Position numbers and translations under genes: made by a program
NCBI RefSeq assembly: GCF_020217485.1
Contig: NZ_JAEKMI010000005.1
Location: 147,913-211,912, forward strand
Reading direction: 5' to 3'
Source of the DNA: Mycobacterium sp. WUMAC-067
GTDB taxonomy: Bacteria; Actinomycetota; Actinomycetes; Mycobacteriales; Mycobacteriaceae
Length of the DNA stretch: 64,000 nucleotides
Shown: piece by piece, positions 28,694-40,373 of the stretch
How positions within the stretch are numbered: position 1 is the stretch's first letter
Layout of the letters: each line of letters starts with the position of its first letter
Notes under the pieces: generated by a model
What the model saw: only the letters and a program-made list of their open reading frames with translations
Databases searched by the model: none
Told to the model about the DNA's origin: nothing

Positions 28694-29491
28694 CTACGAA
28701 CTCAGCGGGACGGACGCTTCGGCGGTGTAGCACAGGAAGGTGAGCGTCTCCTGTAGATACAGCTGCACGGTGTCCGCATCATGGCTGGTGTACCCGATCG
28801 TCACGTCGGTGCCCAGCTGCAGGTCGAAATCACCGCCGCGCGTGGTCAGCACGAAGGCACCGTCGATGGCCGGGGCCCAGATGATGTCTCCGGGAACGAG
28901 CCGGTCGATGTGCTCGAGGATCGGATATCCGTGTTGGGTCGTCTCGCTGACCTTCGTGTAGACGTCGGCCGACAGCAGCACCGAGTAGGGGCCGTCGACA
29001 CCGGCCAGCCGGAGCTCGGAGATCGCCTGGGTGATCACGTCCGGGATCTCGCTGGGATCGGCCGGCAACGTGAGCGTCTTGTTGGAGCTGGCGGAACGGA
29101 TGCCCTCGATCGACGCGGCGGCGTAGCCCTCGAAGATGGCACGGTCTTCGACGAACGCGAGCTTCTTTGCGGCCGCCTTGACAGGGTCCCAGTCGGAGTC
29201 GCTGGCGCCGCGCTCGACGTTGTCGATCTCGTAACGCGACAGGGTGAACGGAACACGAAGCCGCACAAGGGGTTTACTTTCCCGCAGGTGCGCCTGGACA
29301 CCCTCGGTGGGTGACGCCACGTTGGCCAGCCGTCCGGTGCTGACCGCGGCGGCCACTGGACCGCCGGGCTCGCTGACGTCGACGACCCGACGTCCGGCGA
29401 TGTGGCGTTTGAATGTCCGGGTCGCCTCCAATTCGATTTCTTGCCAGGCGGCGTCGGTGACCGGTGCCAGCTCGCGGTAGAGGTTGTTCAT
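28694..29491 (-). CDS. enc: Encapsulin shell protein (Cfp29-like)
   Basis: The 265-residue shell protomer of an encapsulin nanocompartment, with the HK97 phage-capsid fold (family 1, linocin M18/CFP29). The opening [23 protein letters not shown] and GRRVVDVSEPGGP are family hallmarks. So is the C-terminal domain with DVYTKVSETTQHGYPILEH. M. tuberculosis Rv0798c self-assembles and packages the peroxidase encoded next to it. The ATG overlaps the TGA of the upstream DyP gene by 4 bp, so cargo and shell are co-translated. The product is cytosolic, and the M. tuberculosis protein is also found in culture filtrate. Confidence 0.96.
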   Translation of the reverse strand: MNNLYRELAPVTDAAWQEIELEATRTFKRHIAGRRVVDVSEPGGPVAAAVSTGRLANVASPTEGVQAHLRESKPLVRLRVPFTLSRYEIDNVERGASDSDWDPVKAAAKKLAFVEDRAIFEGYAAASIEGIRSASSNKTLTLPADPSEIPDVITQAISELRLAGVDGPYSVLLSADVYTKVSETTQHGYPILEHIDRLVPGDIIWAPAIDGAFVLTTRGGDFDLQLGTDVTIGYTSHDADTVQLYLQETLTFLCYTAEASVPLSS

Positions 29492-30498
29492 GAAGTGGTT
29501 CCTTTCAGGCTGCCGATCGAAAGTGAGCCGTCCTGTGCAACAGACGTTTCCGCCGCCGGCGTTGCGGGCAGCGGCGGGGGATCATCGAGGAAGTCGACGG
29601 TGGGGGAGAAGAACAATCCGCCGGTGATGGCGGTGGAGAAGTCGAGGATGCGGTCGGTGTTGCCGGGCGGGTCGCCGAGGAACATGTTGCGCAGCATCTG
29701 TTCGGTGACTTGCGGTGTGCGCGAATAGCCGATGAAGTACGTGCCGTACTCGCCCTTGCCGAGCTCGCCGAATGGCATGTTGTGCCGCACGATTTTCAGT
29801 TCGGTGCCTTCGTCGTCGGTGATGACGTTGAGGGCGATGTGGGAGTCATCCGGCTTGACGTCGTCATCGAGTTCGATGTCCTCCAGCTTGGTGCGGCCGA
29901 TCACTCGCTCCTGCTCGGTGACGGATATCGAATTCCACGAGGACATGTCGTGCACGTACTTCTGCACGTGGACATAGCAGGAGCCGGCGAAGTCGGGGTC
30001 CTCGTCGCCGATTGCGGTGGCGCTGATGGCAAGTGGGCCATCCGGATTCTCGGTGCCGTCGACGAATCCGAGCAAGTCGCGGTTGTCGAAATACCGGAAC
30101 CCGTGCACCTCGTCGACCACGGTGACCGCGCCGGCCATCGATTTCAGGATCCGGTCGGCCAGTTCGAAACAGACGTCCAAACTTTCGGCCCGGACGTGGA
30201 ACAACAGATCGCCGGGTGTGGCGGGAGCGATGTGGCGCGGGCCGTTCAGCTCGATGAACCGGTGCAGTTCGGCGGGCCGCGGCCCGGAAAACAAGCGGTC
30301 CCAGGCATCCGAGCCGATCGAGGCGATCGCCGACAACCGTTTCTGCGGCTCCCGGAAACCGATCGCGCGCACCAGCCCGGAAACGTCCTGCAGCGCGTCG
30401 TGCACGGTTGCCTCTCCACCGTCGTCGATGGTCACCACGAGGAAGATCGCCGCGGGTGTCAGCGGCTCGAGGATGGGTTGCGGCTGGACGGGGGGCAC
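29488..30498 (-). CDS. dyp: Dye-decolorizing (DyP) heme peroxidase with encapsulin cargo tag
   Basis: A 336-residue DyP-type peroxidase using heme and H2O2. The GxxDG motif is GFVDGTENP (about residue 143, with the catalytic Asp), and the proximal heme histidine is in DDSHIALN. The C-terminus ends [11 protein letters not shown], the encapsulin targeting peptide, after a Pro/Ala-rich linker. I use the GTG at 30498 (then [16 protein letters not shown]), which gives the length of Rv0799c; upstream ATGs would overlap the divergent aminopeptidase promoter. It overlaps the encapsulin gene by 4 bp. The enclosed peroxidase is linked to oxidative-stress defence in M. tuberculosis. Confidence 0.95.
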   Translation of the reverse strand: MPPVQPQPILEPLTPAAIFLVVTIDDGGEATVHDALQDVSGLVRAIGFREPQKRLSAIASIGSDAWDRLFSGPRPAELHRFIELNGPRHIAPATPGDLLFHVRAESLDVCFELADRILKSMAGAVTVVDEVHGFRYFDNRDLLGFVDGTENPDGPLAISATAIGDEDPDFAGSCYVHVQKYVHDMSSWNSISVTEQERVIGRTKLEDIELDDDVKPDDSHIALNVITDDEGTELKIVRHNMPFGELGKGEYGTYFIGYSRTPQVTEQMLRNMFLGDPPGNTDRILDFSTAITGGLFFSPTVDFLDDPPPLPATPAAETSVAQDGSLSIGSLKGTTS

Positions 30499-30550
30499 TC
30501 TGGTGACCCTAGCGTGGCGACGGTGGCCGCGGACAGCCATGATGTTCAAC

Positions 30551-31861
30551 ATGTCCGGCGACCCTCGAAACCAGGCGAAGTCCTCAGCGAGTGCGCAAGG
30601 ACTCTGCGAGTTCATCGACGCGTCTCCGTCGCCTTTTCACGTCTGCGCCACGGTGGCCGCGCGGCTGATCGCCGCCGGATACACCGAATTGAGCGAGGTG
30701 GAACGCTGGCCGTCCGGGCCGGGGCGCTACTTCACGGTGCGAGCGGGCTCGCTGGTCGCCTGGAATTCGGAGGGGGCCGACGGGCCGTTCCGGATCGTGG
30801 GCGCACACACCGACAGCCCCAATCTCAGGGTCAAACAGCACCCCGACCGGGTGGTCGCCGGCTGGCGGGTGGTGGCGCTGGAACCCTATGGGGGCGTGTG
30901 GCTCAACTCCTGGCTGGACCGCGATCTGGGGATCAGCGGGCGCCTGTCGGTGCGGGCGAAGGATCAAAGCACCGGGATCGCGCACCGGCTGGTCCGGATC
31001 GACGAGCCGATCCTTCGGGTGCCGCAGCTGGCCATCCATCTGGCCGAGGACCGCAAGTCGCTGACACTGGACCCGCAGCGACACGTCAACGCGGTGTGGG
31101 GTGTCGGCGAGACGGCGCGGTCCTTCGTCGATTACGTCGCCGAGCGCGCGGACGTGGCGCCCACCGACGTGCTGGCCGCCGACCTGATGACGCACGACCT
31201 GACGCCCTCGACGGTGATGGGCGCCTCCGACAACGGAACTGCCGACCTGTTGAGCGCGCCCAGGCTGGACAACCAGGCCAGTTGCTATGCGGGGCTGGAA
31301 GCGCTGTTGGCATCAGAACGTGGCGCGCAGTGCCTGCCGGTGTTGGTGCTCTTCGATCACGAGGAAGTCGGCTCGTCCTCGGACCACGGCGCGCAATCTA
31401 ACTTGTTGGGCACCGTCTTGGAGCGAATTGTGCTGGCCGCGGGCGGCACCCGAGAGGACTACCTGCGCCGGCTGCCGGCGTCGCTGCTGGCCTCCGCGGA
31501 CATGGCGCACGCCACCCACCCCAATTACCCGGAACGGCACGAGCCCGGCCATCCGATCGCGGTCAACGCGGGGCCGGTGCTCAAGGTGCACCCCAATCTG
31601 CGCTACGCCACCGACGGACGCACCGCCGCAGCCTTCGCGCTGGCCTGTCAGCAGGCCGGGGTGGCGTTGCAGCGCTACGAGCACCGGGCCGACCTGCCGT
31701 GCGGATCGACGATCGGACCGTTGACCTCCGCGCGCACGGGCATCCCCACCGTCGACGTCGGCGCCGCGCAGCTTGCGATGCACTCCGCACGCGAGCTGAT
31801 GGGCGCCCACGACGTGGCCGCCTACTCGGCCGCGATGCACGCCTTCCTGTCGCCGGCCTGA
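30551..31861 (+). CDS. pepC: M18 family aspartyl aminopeptidase
   Basis: A 436-residue zinc aminopeptidase that removes N-terminal acidic residues, normally as a dodecamer in the cytoplasm. Metal and catalytic motifs are [10 protein letters not shown] (first zinc His and Asp), [11 protein letters not shown] (bridging Asp), [10 protein letters not shown] (catalytic and zinc glutamates) and a C-terminal histidine in [11 protein letters not shown]. The start at 30551 is one of three clustered in-frame ATGs (30539, 30542, 30551). It diverges from the DyP gene with about 52 bp between starts, so the two promoters share sequence. It corresponds to Rv0800. Confidence 0.93.
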   Translation: MSGDPRNQAKSSASAQGLCEFIDASPSPFHVCATVAARLIAAGYTELSEVERWPSGPGRYFTVRAGSLVAWNSEGADGPFRIVGAHTDSPNLRVKQHPDRVVAGWRVVALEPYGGVWLNSWLDRDLGISGRLSVRAKDQSTGIAHRLVRIDEPILRVPQLAIHLAEDRKSLTLDPQRHVNAVWGVGETARSFVDYVAERADVAPTDVLAADLMTHDLTPSTVMGASDNGTADLLSAPRLDNQASCYAGLEALLASERGAQCLPVLVLFDHEEVGSSSDHGAQSNLLGTVLERIVLAAGGTREDYLRRLPASLLASADMAHATHPNYPERHEPGHPIAVNAGPVLKVHPNLRYATDGRTAAAFALACQQAGVALQRYEHRADLPCGSTIGPLTSARTGIPTVDVGAAQLAMHSARELMGAHDVAAYSAAMHAFLSPA

Positions 31862-31864
31862 CGC

Positions 31865-32479
31865 TCAATCGGTCTTCGTCTTACCCACGCCCTGCAGGAT
31901 CGCGTCGAGCAGGCCGTCAAAAATCCGAGGGCTTTGCGCGTCGAAATCGCCGCCGCCCCCGTGGGTTAACGCGCGAAACAGCATGGTGCCGATCAGCGCC
32001 TGGGCGATCGCGTCGAGGTCGGCGGCGGTGCTCAGTTCCTCGTCCCGGACGGCCCGCCGCAGCCGTGTCATCAACCCGGCCAGCTGAGGCGCGCTGAGCT
32101 GCTGGTAAAGATCGTCGCCGTCGGCCGGGCGGGCGGCCGCCGCGGCGATGAGCGCCCGCACCAACGCGGCGTTCGGCGGATCCGCCAGAAAGTCGGCATG
32201 CTCGCGCAGCCACGCCAGCAGGTCGGCGCGCAGGTCTCCAGTCTCGGCGACGGGAAACGATCCGGATCCGCCGTAAGCCTCCAAAACGGCCTCGGCGACC
32301 AGCGGCGCTTTCGATGGCCAGCGCCGGTAGAGGGTCTTCTTCCCCACGCCGGCGCGCGCCGCGACGCTTTCCATCGACAACTCGGCGTAGCCGCCGGCGG
32401 TCAAGAGTTCGCGCGTGGCATCGAGGATCGCGTGATGCAGCCGGGTGTCACGGGGCCGGCCGCCCCGCTCGTCGGACAC
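31865..32479 (-). CDS. TetR family transcriptional regulator
   Basis: A 204-residue TetR repressor. The helix-turn-helix is at about residues 30-55 with SMESVAARAGVGKKTLYRRWPSK-type sequence, and an Ala-rich effector domain follows. The start is a GTG at 32479. It diverges from a phosphotransferase gene, and a 20-bp palindrome lies in the 159-bp intergenic region, so it most likely controls that gene and possibly itself. It ends 3 bp after the convergent aminopeptidase stop. Confidence 0.87.
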   Translation of the reverse strand: MSDERGGRPRDTRLHHAILDATRELLTAGGYAELSMESVAARAGVGKKTLYRRWPSKAPLVAEAVLEAYGGSGSFPVAETGDLRADLLAWLREHADFLADPPNAALVRALIAAAAARPADGDDLYQQLSAPQLAGLMTRLRRAVRDEELSTAADLDAIAQALIGTMLFRALTHGGGGDFDAQSPRIFDGLLDAILQGVGKTKTD

Positions 32480-32584
32480 GGAGCCGAGCCTAGGCGGGCC
32501 CGGCCGCGCCGGAACGGGCGGCGAACCGATTCGGTACTGGCGTGCGGACGCGCGTTCGGGTTACCTTCACGGGGACAAGTCTAG

Positions 32585-32604
32585 GAAACGATACGTGTCG
32601 TTTC
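32585..32604. promoter_or_regulatory. Palindromic operator for the divergent TetR gene
   Basis: GAAACGATACGTGTCGTTTC is a 20-bp near-perfect palindrome (one mismatched pair) centred on ACGT, 35 bp before the phosphotransferase ATG. Its length and symmetry fit a TetR dimer site. Confidence 0.65.
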
Positions 32605-32638
32605 TATGGCTGCGAGTCCGTGACGAAGGAGTCCAATC

Positions 32639-33712
32639 ATGAACGCCCCGTCGCTGTCGGTCCCCACGGCCTGGGATGACATCTCGCCGCAGTGGATGTC
32701 CGCGGCGCTGGCCGCCCATCATCCCGGCGCCGAGGTGGACACCGTCACCGTGGAGGTCCGCGACGACGGCACCAACCGGCGCGCCCGCCTGGGAGTGACC
32801 TACCGCAGCGGCAGCGGACCGGCGTCGGTGTTCGTCAAGGCCGCCGACCCCGACCACAAAGAACTGATCCGCATGACCAGCGGCATGTTCCACGAGCCGC
32901 GGTTGTTCACCTGCGGGGTCGACCTGCCCCTCGAGCACCCCCGCGTCTACACCGCATTGATCGACGAGGCCGCCTACGACTTCGTGATGGTCATGGAAGA
33001 CCTCACCGCGCGCGGCGCCGATCCCCGCGACGCCACCAGGCCGATGACCGTCGAACAGGTCGCCACCGGCGTGCGCGGCCTGGCCCGGATGCACGGGCGG
33101 TACTGGGGCGAGCGGGTGCTGACCGAGCCGGCGCTGGGCTGGCTTGAGCCGTTCCTGCCCTGGGACGGCATGGAAATGGCGCCGCTGCCGGCCGCGCTGG
33201 AGCGCCTCGGCACGGACGCACCCGAGCAGGTGACCTCACTGACCATCGACACGCTGATCGAATCGATCTGGAAGCCCTACATCAGAACGCTGACCGCGTC
33301 GCCGCAGACCTTGCTGCACGGCGATCCGCACATCGGCAACACCTACCTGCTGCCCAGCGACGAGGTGGGGTTCCTCGACTGGCAGGTGGCCCGCCGCGGC
33401 AACTGGTCACTCGACCTGGGCTACTTCCTGCAGGGCGCGCTGACCGTCGAGGATCGCCGTCGCAGCGAGCGCGATCTCCTCCAGGAATACCGCGGCGCCC
33501 TCGGCCTGCCGAAAGCCGAGATGCCGAGCCCCGACGAGGTCTGGTTGCGGTATCGGGCCTCGGTGGCGCACGGGCTGACCCTGTGGCTGTGCACCGCCAG
33601 CGCCGGGGAGCTCTGGCAGCGCCCCGACATCGCGCTGGCGCTGGCCCAACGGTATTCGTTCGCCTACGCCGACCTGGATACGGCTGCCGCGCTGGCCGAG
33701 ATCGCCGGCTGA
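32639..33712 (+). CDS. Aminoglycoside-phosphotransferase-fold kinase
   Basis: A 357-residue APH/choline-kinase-fold protein. The catalytic loop is LLHGDPHIGNTYL (aspartate base and Asn), and the metal-binding DW motif is VGFLDWQVARRG. FVMVMEDL, earlier, is the hinge region. Such proteins in mycobacteria are mostly uncharacterised kinases of small molecules, and antibiotic resistance should not be assumed. It has a good AAGGAG ribosome site. The upstream palindrome and divergent TetR gene suggest ligand-induced expression. It sits between the accessory block and purL. Confidence 0.83.
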   Translation: MNAPSLSVPTAWDDISPQWMSAALAAHHPGAEVDTVTVEVRDDGTNRRARLGVTYRSGSGPASVFVKAADPDHKELIRMTSGMFHEPRLFTCGVDLPLEHPRVYTALIDEAAYDFVMVMEDLTARGADPRDATRPMTVEQVATGVRGLARMHGRYWGERVLTEPALGWLEPFLPWDGMEMAPLPAALERLGTDAPEQVTSLTIDTLIESIWKPYIRTLTASPQTLLHGDPHIGNTYLLPSDEVGFLDWQVARRGNWSLDLGYFLQGALTVEDRRRSERDLLQEYRGALGLPKAEMPSPDEVWLRYRASVAHGLTLWLCTASAGELWQRPDIALALAQRYSFAYADLDTAAALAEIAG

Positions 33713-36067
<2,355 letters not shown>

Positions 36068-36086
36068 GCGACCGCAGCGAATTCTG

Positions 36087-36725
36087 ATGCCCGCCAGGCG
36101 TTTTCGTCCTGCTCACGCGGTATCTCTGACCGCCGCACTGGTCGGTTGGAGCTTTGCCGGCCCGCGGCTGCCGGCCTTGTGGAGGGTGGCGCTACAGGCG
36201 AGCGTGGGCGGCGCGCTGGTGTTGGTGACGCGGGCGCCGCTGGGCCTGGGGCCGCCCCGGCTGTGGGGCGGGCTGCGGCTGGGCTCGGCGGCCGCGTTGT
36301 CGGCGGCGAGCGCGGTCGCCGCGACGGCCCTGTTGCCGCCGGTGCGCCAATCGATTGCCGTCCGCGAACCGCCCGCGTCCGTGCCGGACTGGCTGCTGGT
36401 GCGGATACCCGTGGGCACGGTCTGGTCCGAGGAGTCCGCCTATCGCGGTGCGCTGGCCACGGTCGGCACCGCGGCGTTCGGGAAACGCGGCGGAAGGTTG
36501 TTGCAAGCCACCGCATTTGGCCTCTCGCACATCCCCGACGCGCGTGCGATCGGTGAGCCCGTGGCGGCCACCGTGCTGGTCACCGGAATCGGCGGCTGGC
36601 TGTTCGGTTGGCTGGCTGACCGTTCTGGCAGCCTCGCCGCGCCCATGCTGGCGCACCTGGCCATCAACGAGGCCGGCGCCGTCGCCGTGCTGGCCGCGAG
36701 GTCACCGAACCGCAGGGGCGCCTAG
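36087..36725 (+). CDS. CPBP family intramembrane metalloprotease (Rv0804-like)
   Basis: A 212-residue membrane protein with four or five hydrophobic segments. The CPBP (Abi/CAAX protease-like) motif 1 is SEESAYRGAL (EExxxR, about residue 115), and motif 2 contains FGLSHIPDA with its conserved histidine. A third-motif-like MLAHLAINEAG, with a second histidine, is near the C-terminus. It is probably an intramembrane peptidase, although many family members are uncharacterised. It follows purL closely and is likely co-transcribed. Confidence 0.8.
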   Translation: MPARRFRPAHAVSLTAALVGWSFAGPRLPALWRVALQASVGGALVLVTRAPLGLGPPRLWGGLRLGSAAALSAASAVAATALLPPVRQSIAVREPPASVPDWLLVRIPVGTVWSEESAYRGALATVGTAAFGKRGGRLLQATAFGLSHIPDARAIGEPVAATVLVTGIGGWLFGWLADRSGSLAAPMLAHLAINEAGAVAVLAARSPNRRGA

Positions 36726-36759
36726 GCGACGGGTATCCCGGGTTTTGAGATCCTGGGGT

Positions 36760-37149
36760 ATGGCGCCGCGCGAAAAGGCCGATCCGGCCAAGGCTCGGCA
36801 AGCCGTGTTGGCCGTCGCGCAATGGTTGGGTGACGAAACCACTCCGGCGCCGAGCCGCGACGAATTGGCGGCGGCCGTGCGGCTCACCGCCCGCACCCTG
36901 GCCGCGGTGGCGCCGGGACGAAGCGTGGAGCTGCGGATCCCGCCGTTCGTCGCGGTGCAATGCGTCGCCGGACCCACGCACACCCGCGGCACACCGCCCA
37001 ATGTGGTGGAGACCGACCCGCGGACCTGGCTGCTGCTGGCCACCGGCAAGCTGTCGTTCGCCGAAGCGAAGGGCACCGGTGCGCTGCGTCTTTCCGGCTC
37101 CCGAGCCGGTGAGATTGACCACTGCCTGCCCTTGTTCGATGTGGACTGA
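36760..37149 (+). CDS. Sterol-carrier-family protein (Rv0807-like)
   Basis: A 129-residue cytoplasmic protein. The C-terminal half, TDPRTWLLLATGKLSFAEAK followed by GALRLSGSRAGEIDHCLP, has the pattern of the SCP2-like/maleylpyruvate-isomerase-associated domain that binds hydrophobic ligands. The ATG at 36760 gives the same length as Rv0807, which precedes purF in M. tuberculosis. No catalytic residues are evident. In M. tuberculosis Rv0805 (phosphodiesterase) and Rv0806c (cpsY) lie between the CPBP gene and this one; they are absent here. Confidence 0.8.
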   Translation: MAPREKADPAKARQAVLAVAQWLGDETTPAPSRDELAAAVRLTARTLAAVAPGRSVELRIPPFVAVQCVAGPTHTRGTPPNVVETDPRTWLLLATGKLSFAEAKGTGALRLSGSRAGEIDHCLPLFDVD

Positions 37150-37240
37150 ATGCAACCCTGAACTGCAGCTTTAGAGTCTGGTGCGGGCAATTCGTCGCTC
37201 AACACGCCTGGCGGATTCGGCGGCGCGGCGCCGGTGCCCG

Positions 37241-37246
37241 TAGACT
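37241..37246 (+). promoter_or_regulatory. purF -10 box
   Basis: TAGACT lies about 40 nt before the purF GTG, predicting a short leader of roughly 34 nt, unlike the leaderless pur genes. GATTCGGC and GCCGAATC flank this region as distant inverted arms. Confidence 0.35.
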
Positions 37247-37286
37247 CCCCAGCGTCACCAACCGTTCCCCGGGGAGCTGCCGAATC

Positions 37287-38813
37287 GTGACCGCCCATGA
37301 GTCCGAAGAGGACTTCAACGCACCCCGTGAAGAATGCGGCGTATTCGGGGTCTGGGCCCCGGGCGAGGACGTCGCCAAACTCACCTATTACGGCCTGTAC
37401 GCGCTACAGCATCGCGGGCAGGAAGCCGCCGGTATCGCCGTCGCCGACGGATCCCAGGTACTGGTCTTCAAGGACCTGGGTTTGGTCAGCCAGGTGTTCG
37501 ACGAGCAGACGCTGGGGGCCATGCCGGGCCACGTCGCCATCGGGCACTGCCGGTACTCGACCACGGGTGACACGACCTGGGAAAACGCGCAGCCGGTGTT
37601 CCGCAACACCGCGGCCGGCACCGGGGTTGCCTTGGGGCACAACGGAAATCTGGTCAACACCGCCGAGCTTGCCGCCCGCGCCCGCGACGAGGGGCTGATC
37701 GCCAAGCGCGCCCCGGCGCCGGCGACCACGGACTCCGACATCTTGGGCGCGCTGCTGGCCCACGGCGCGGCGGACGCCACCCTGGAGCAGGCGGCGCTGG
37801 AGCTGCTGCCGACCGTGCGCGGCGCGTTCTGTTTGACCTTCATGGACGAGAACACGCTGTATGCGTGCCGCGATCCGCATGGGGTGCGGCCGCTTTCCCT
37901 CGGACGGTTGGACCGCGGGTGGGTGGTGGCCTCCGAAACAGCCGCACTCGACATCGTCGGCGCCTCGTTCGTGCGCGACATCGAGCCGGGCGAATTGCTG
38001 GCGATCGACGCCGACGGGGTGCGTTCCACGCGGTTCGCCAACCCCACCCCCAAGGGCTGCGTCTTCGAGTACGTCTACCTGGCCCGTCCCGACAGCACGA
38101 TCGCCGGTCGGTCCGTCCACGCGACCCGGGTGGAAATCGGCCGCCGGTTGGCTCGTGAACGCCCCGTGGAAGCCGACCTGGTGATCGGCGTGCCCGAGTC
38201 CGGCACCCCCGCCGCCGTCGGCTACGCGCAGGAGTCGGGCATTCCCTACGGCCAGGGGCTGATGAAGAACGCCTACGTCGGGCGCACCTTCATCCAGCCG
38301 TCCCAGACCATCCGCCAGCTCGGCATCCGGCTGAAGCTCAACCCGCTTCGCGAGGTGATCCGCGGCAAGCGGCTCATCGTCGTCGACGACTCGATCGTGC
38401 GCGGCAACACCCAGCGCGCCCTGTTGCGGATGCTGCGCGAGGCCGGTGCCGTCGAGGTGCACGTGCGTATCGCGTCGCCGCCGGTCAAGTGGCCCTGCTT
38501 CTACGGGATCGACTTCCCGTCGCCGGCCGAACTGATCGCCAACGCGGTCGAAGACAAAAAGGAGATGCTCGAGGCGGTGCGGCACGCCATTGGGGCGGAC
38601 TCGCTGGGCTACATCTCGCTGCGCGGCCTGGTCGCGGCCTCCGAGCAGCCGGCCTCGCGGTTGTGCACCGCCTGCTTCGACGGCCAGTACCCGATCGAGC
38701 TGCCCGAGGAGACCGCGTTGGGCAAGAACGTCATCGAGCACATGCTCGCCAACGCCGCCCGCGGCGGCGGGCTCAACGATCTCGCGGCCGACGAAGTACC
38801 GGTCGTCCACTGA
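37287..38813 (+). CDS. purF: Amidophosphoribosyltransferase
   Basis: Commits PRPP to purine synthesis by forming phosphoribosylamine from PRPP and glutamine. The 508-residue protein has an N-terminal class II glutaminase domain whose nucleophile would be Cys17 (EECGVFGVW) after removal of a short propeptide. The C-terminal phosphoribosyltransferase domain has the PRPP loop VVDDSIVRGNT. Cysteines at VHVRIASPPVKWPCFYG and RLCTACFDGQYP match the 4Fe-4S-type PurF subgroup found in Bacillus and actinobacteria. It is followed by purM after 66 bp. Confidence 0.97.
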   Translation: MTAHESEEDFNAPREECGVFGVWAPGEDVAKLTYYGLYALQHRGQEAAGIAVADGSQVLVFKDLGLVSQVFDEQTLGAMPGHVAIGHCRYSTTGDTTWENAQPVFRNTAAGTGVALGHNGNLVNTAELAARARDEGLIAKRAPAPATTDSDILGALLAHGAADATLEQAALELLPTVRGAFCLTFMDENTLYACRDPHGVRPLSLGRLDRGWVVASETAALDIVGASFVRDIEPGELLAIDADGVRSTRFANPTPKGCVFEYVYLARPDSTIAGRSVHATRVEIGRRLARERPVEADLVIGVPESGTPAAVGYAQESGIPYGQGLMKNAYVGRTFIQPSQTIRQLGIRLKLNPLREVIRGKRLIVVDDSIVRGNTQRALLRMLREAGAVEVHVRIASPPVKWPCFYGIDFPSPAELIANAVEDKKEMLEAVRHAIGADSLGYISLRGLVAASEQPASRLCTACFDGQYPIELPEETALGKNVIEHMLANAARGGGLNDLAADEVPVVH

Positions 38814-38865
38814 CTCGGTGGCGCTCCTTCGCCGACGTTTGATACCGGCGGTCGGCGCCGCCCGG

Positions 38866-38871
38866 TAGCCT
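38866..38871 (+). promoter_or_regulatory. purM -10 box (leaderless)
   Basis: TAGCCT lies 8 nt before the purM ATG, so purM probably has its own leaderless message in addition to any read-through from purF. Confidence 0.45.
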
Positions 38872-38879
38872 TTATCGCG

Positions 38880-39974
<1,095 letters not shown>

Positions 39975-40001
39975 GGACCCCGGACTTCGGCGAAACTGAT
40001 G

Positions 40002-40030
40002 CGGCGCCGGTGCTCGAGGCATCGGCGCCG
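40002..40030. terminator. Bidirectional hairpin terminator, purM / DUF3073
   Basis: Arms CGGCGCCGGTGC and GCATCGGCGCCG form a 12-bp stem (one G-U pair) with loop TCGAG. It lies between two convergent genes and has no U-tract, as is usual for mycobacteria. Confidence 0.6.
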
Positions 40031-40041
40031 GGGCGTTGGTT

Positions 40042-40227
40042 CTAGCGCCGCCAGCTGTCCTGGTCGTCCCAGGATTCGTCGGCGCCGTCGGTGTCCAGTT
40101 CGGTGGCCTCGTCTGAGCCCGTTCCGGACAGCTCTTGCTGAAGCCGCTGGAAGTCGGTCTGCGGAGAACTGTATTTGAGTTCTCGAGCAACCTTGGTCTG
40201 CTTTGCCTTAGCCCGGCCGCGGCCCAT
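40042..40227 (-). CDS. DUF3073 family protein (Rv0810c-like)
   Basis: A 61-residue highly charged protein, MGRGRAKAKQTKVARELKY followed by an acidic tail, as in the actinobacterial DUF3073 family. The basic N-terminus and acidic C-terminus suggest a nucleic-acid or protein-binding role, but none is established. An AAGGGG-type ribosome site (complement of CCCCCT) precedes the ATG. It keeps the position it has in M. tuberculosis downstream of purM. Confidence 0.88.
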   Translation of the reverse strand: MGRGRAKAKQTKVARELKYSSPQTDFQRLQQELSGTGSDEATELDTDGADESWDDQDSWRR

Positions 40228-40373
40228 GGGGGAACCCCCTCGCGCAATAACGGAGCGGCCTAACGAGTAGGCGGCTCCGATCTCCTGGTGTCGTATTGTC
40301 CTGCCGACAGTTTACCGTGCCGCGCCAGTGGGCGTCGGCGCCCCCTGCTCGCTGTGGCGGACGTTACCGTTCA

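Noticed and set aside
29710..31401. A 563-codon plus-strand frame
   Set aside because: It runs antisense through the DyP gene and out of frame through pepC; both real genes have clear motifs.
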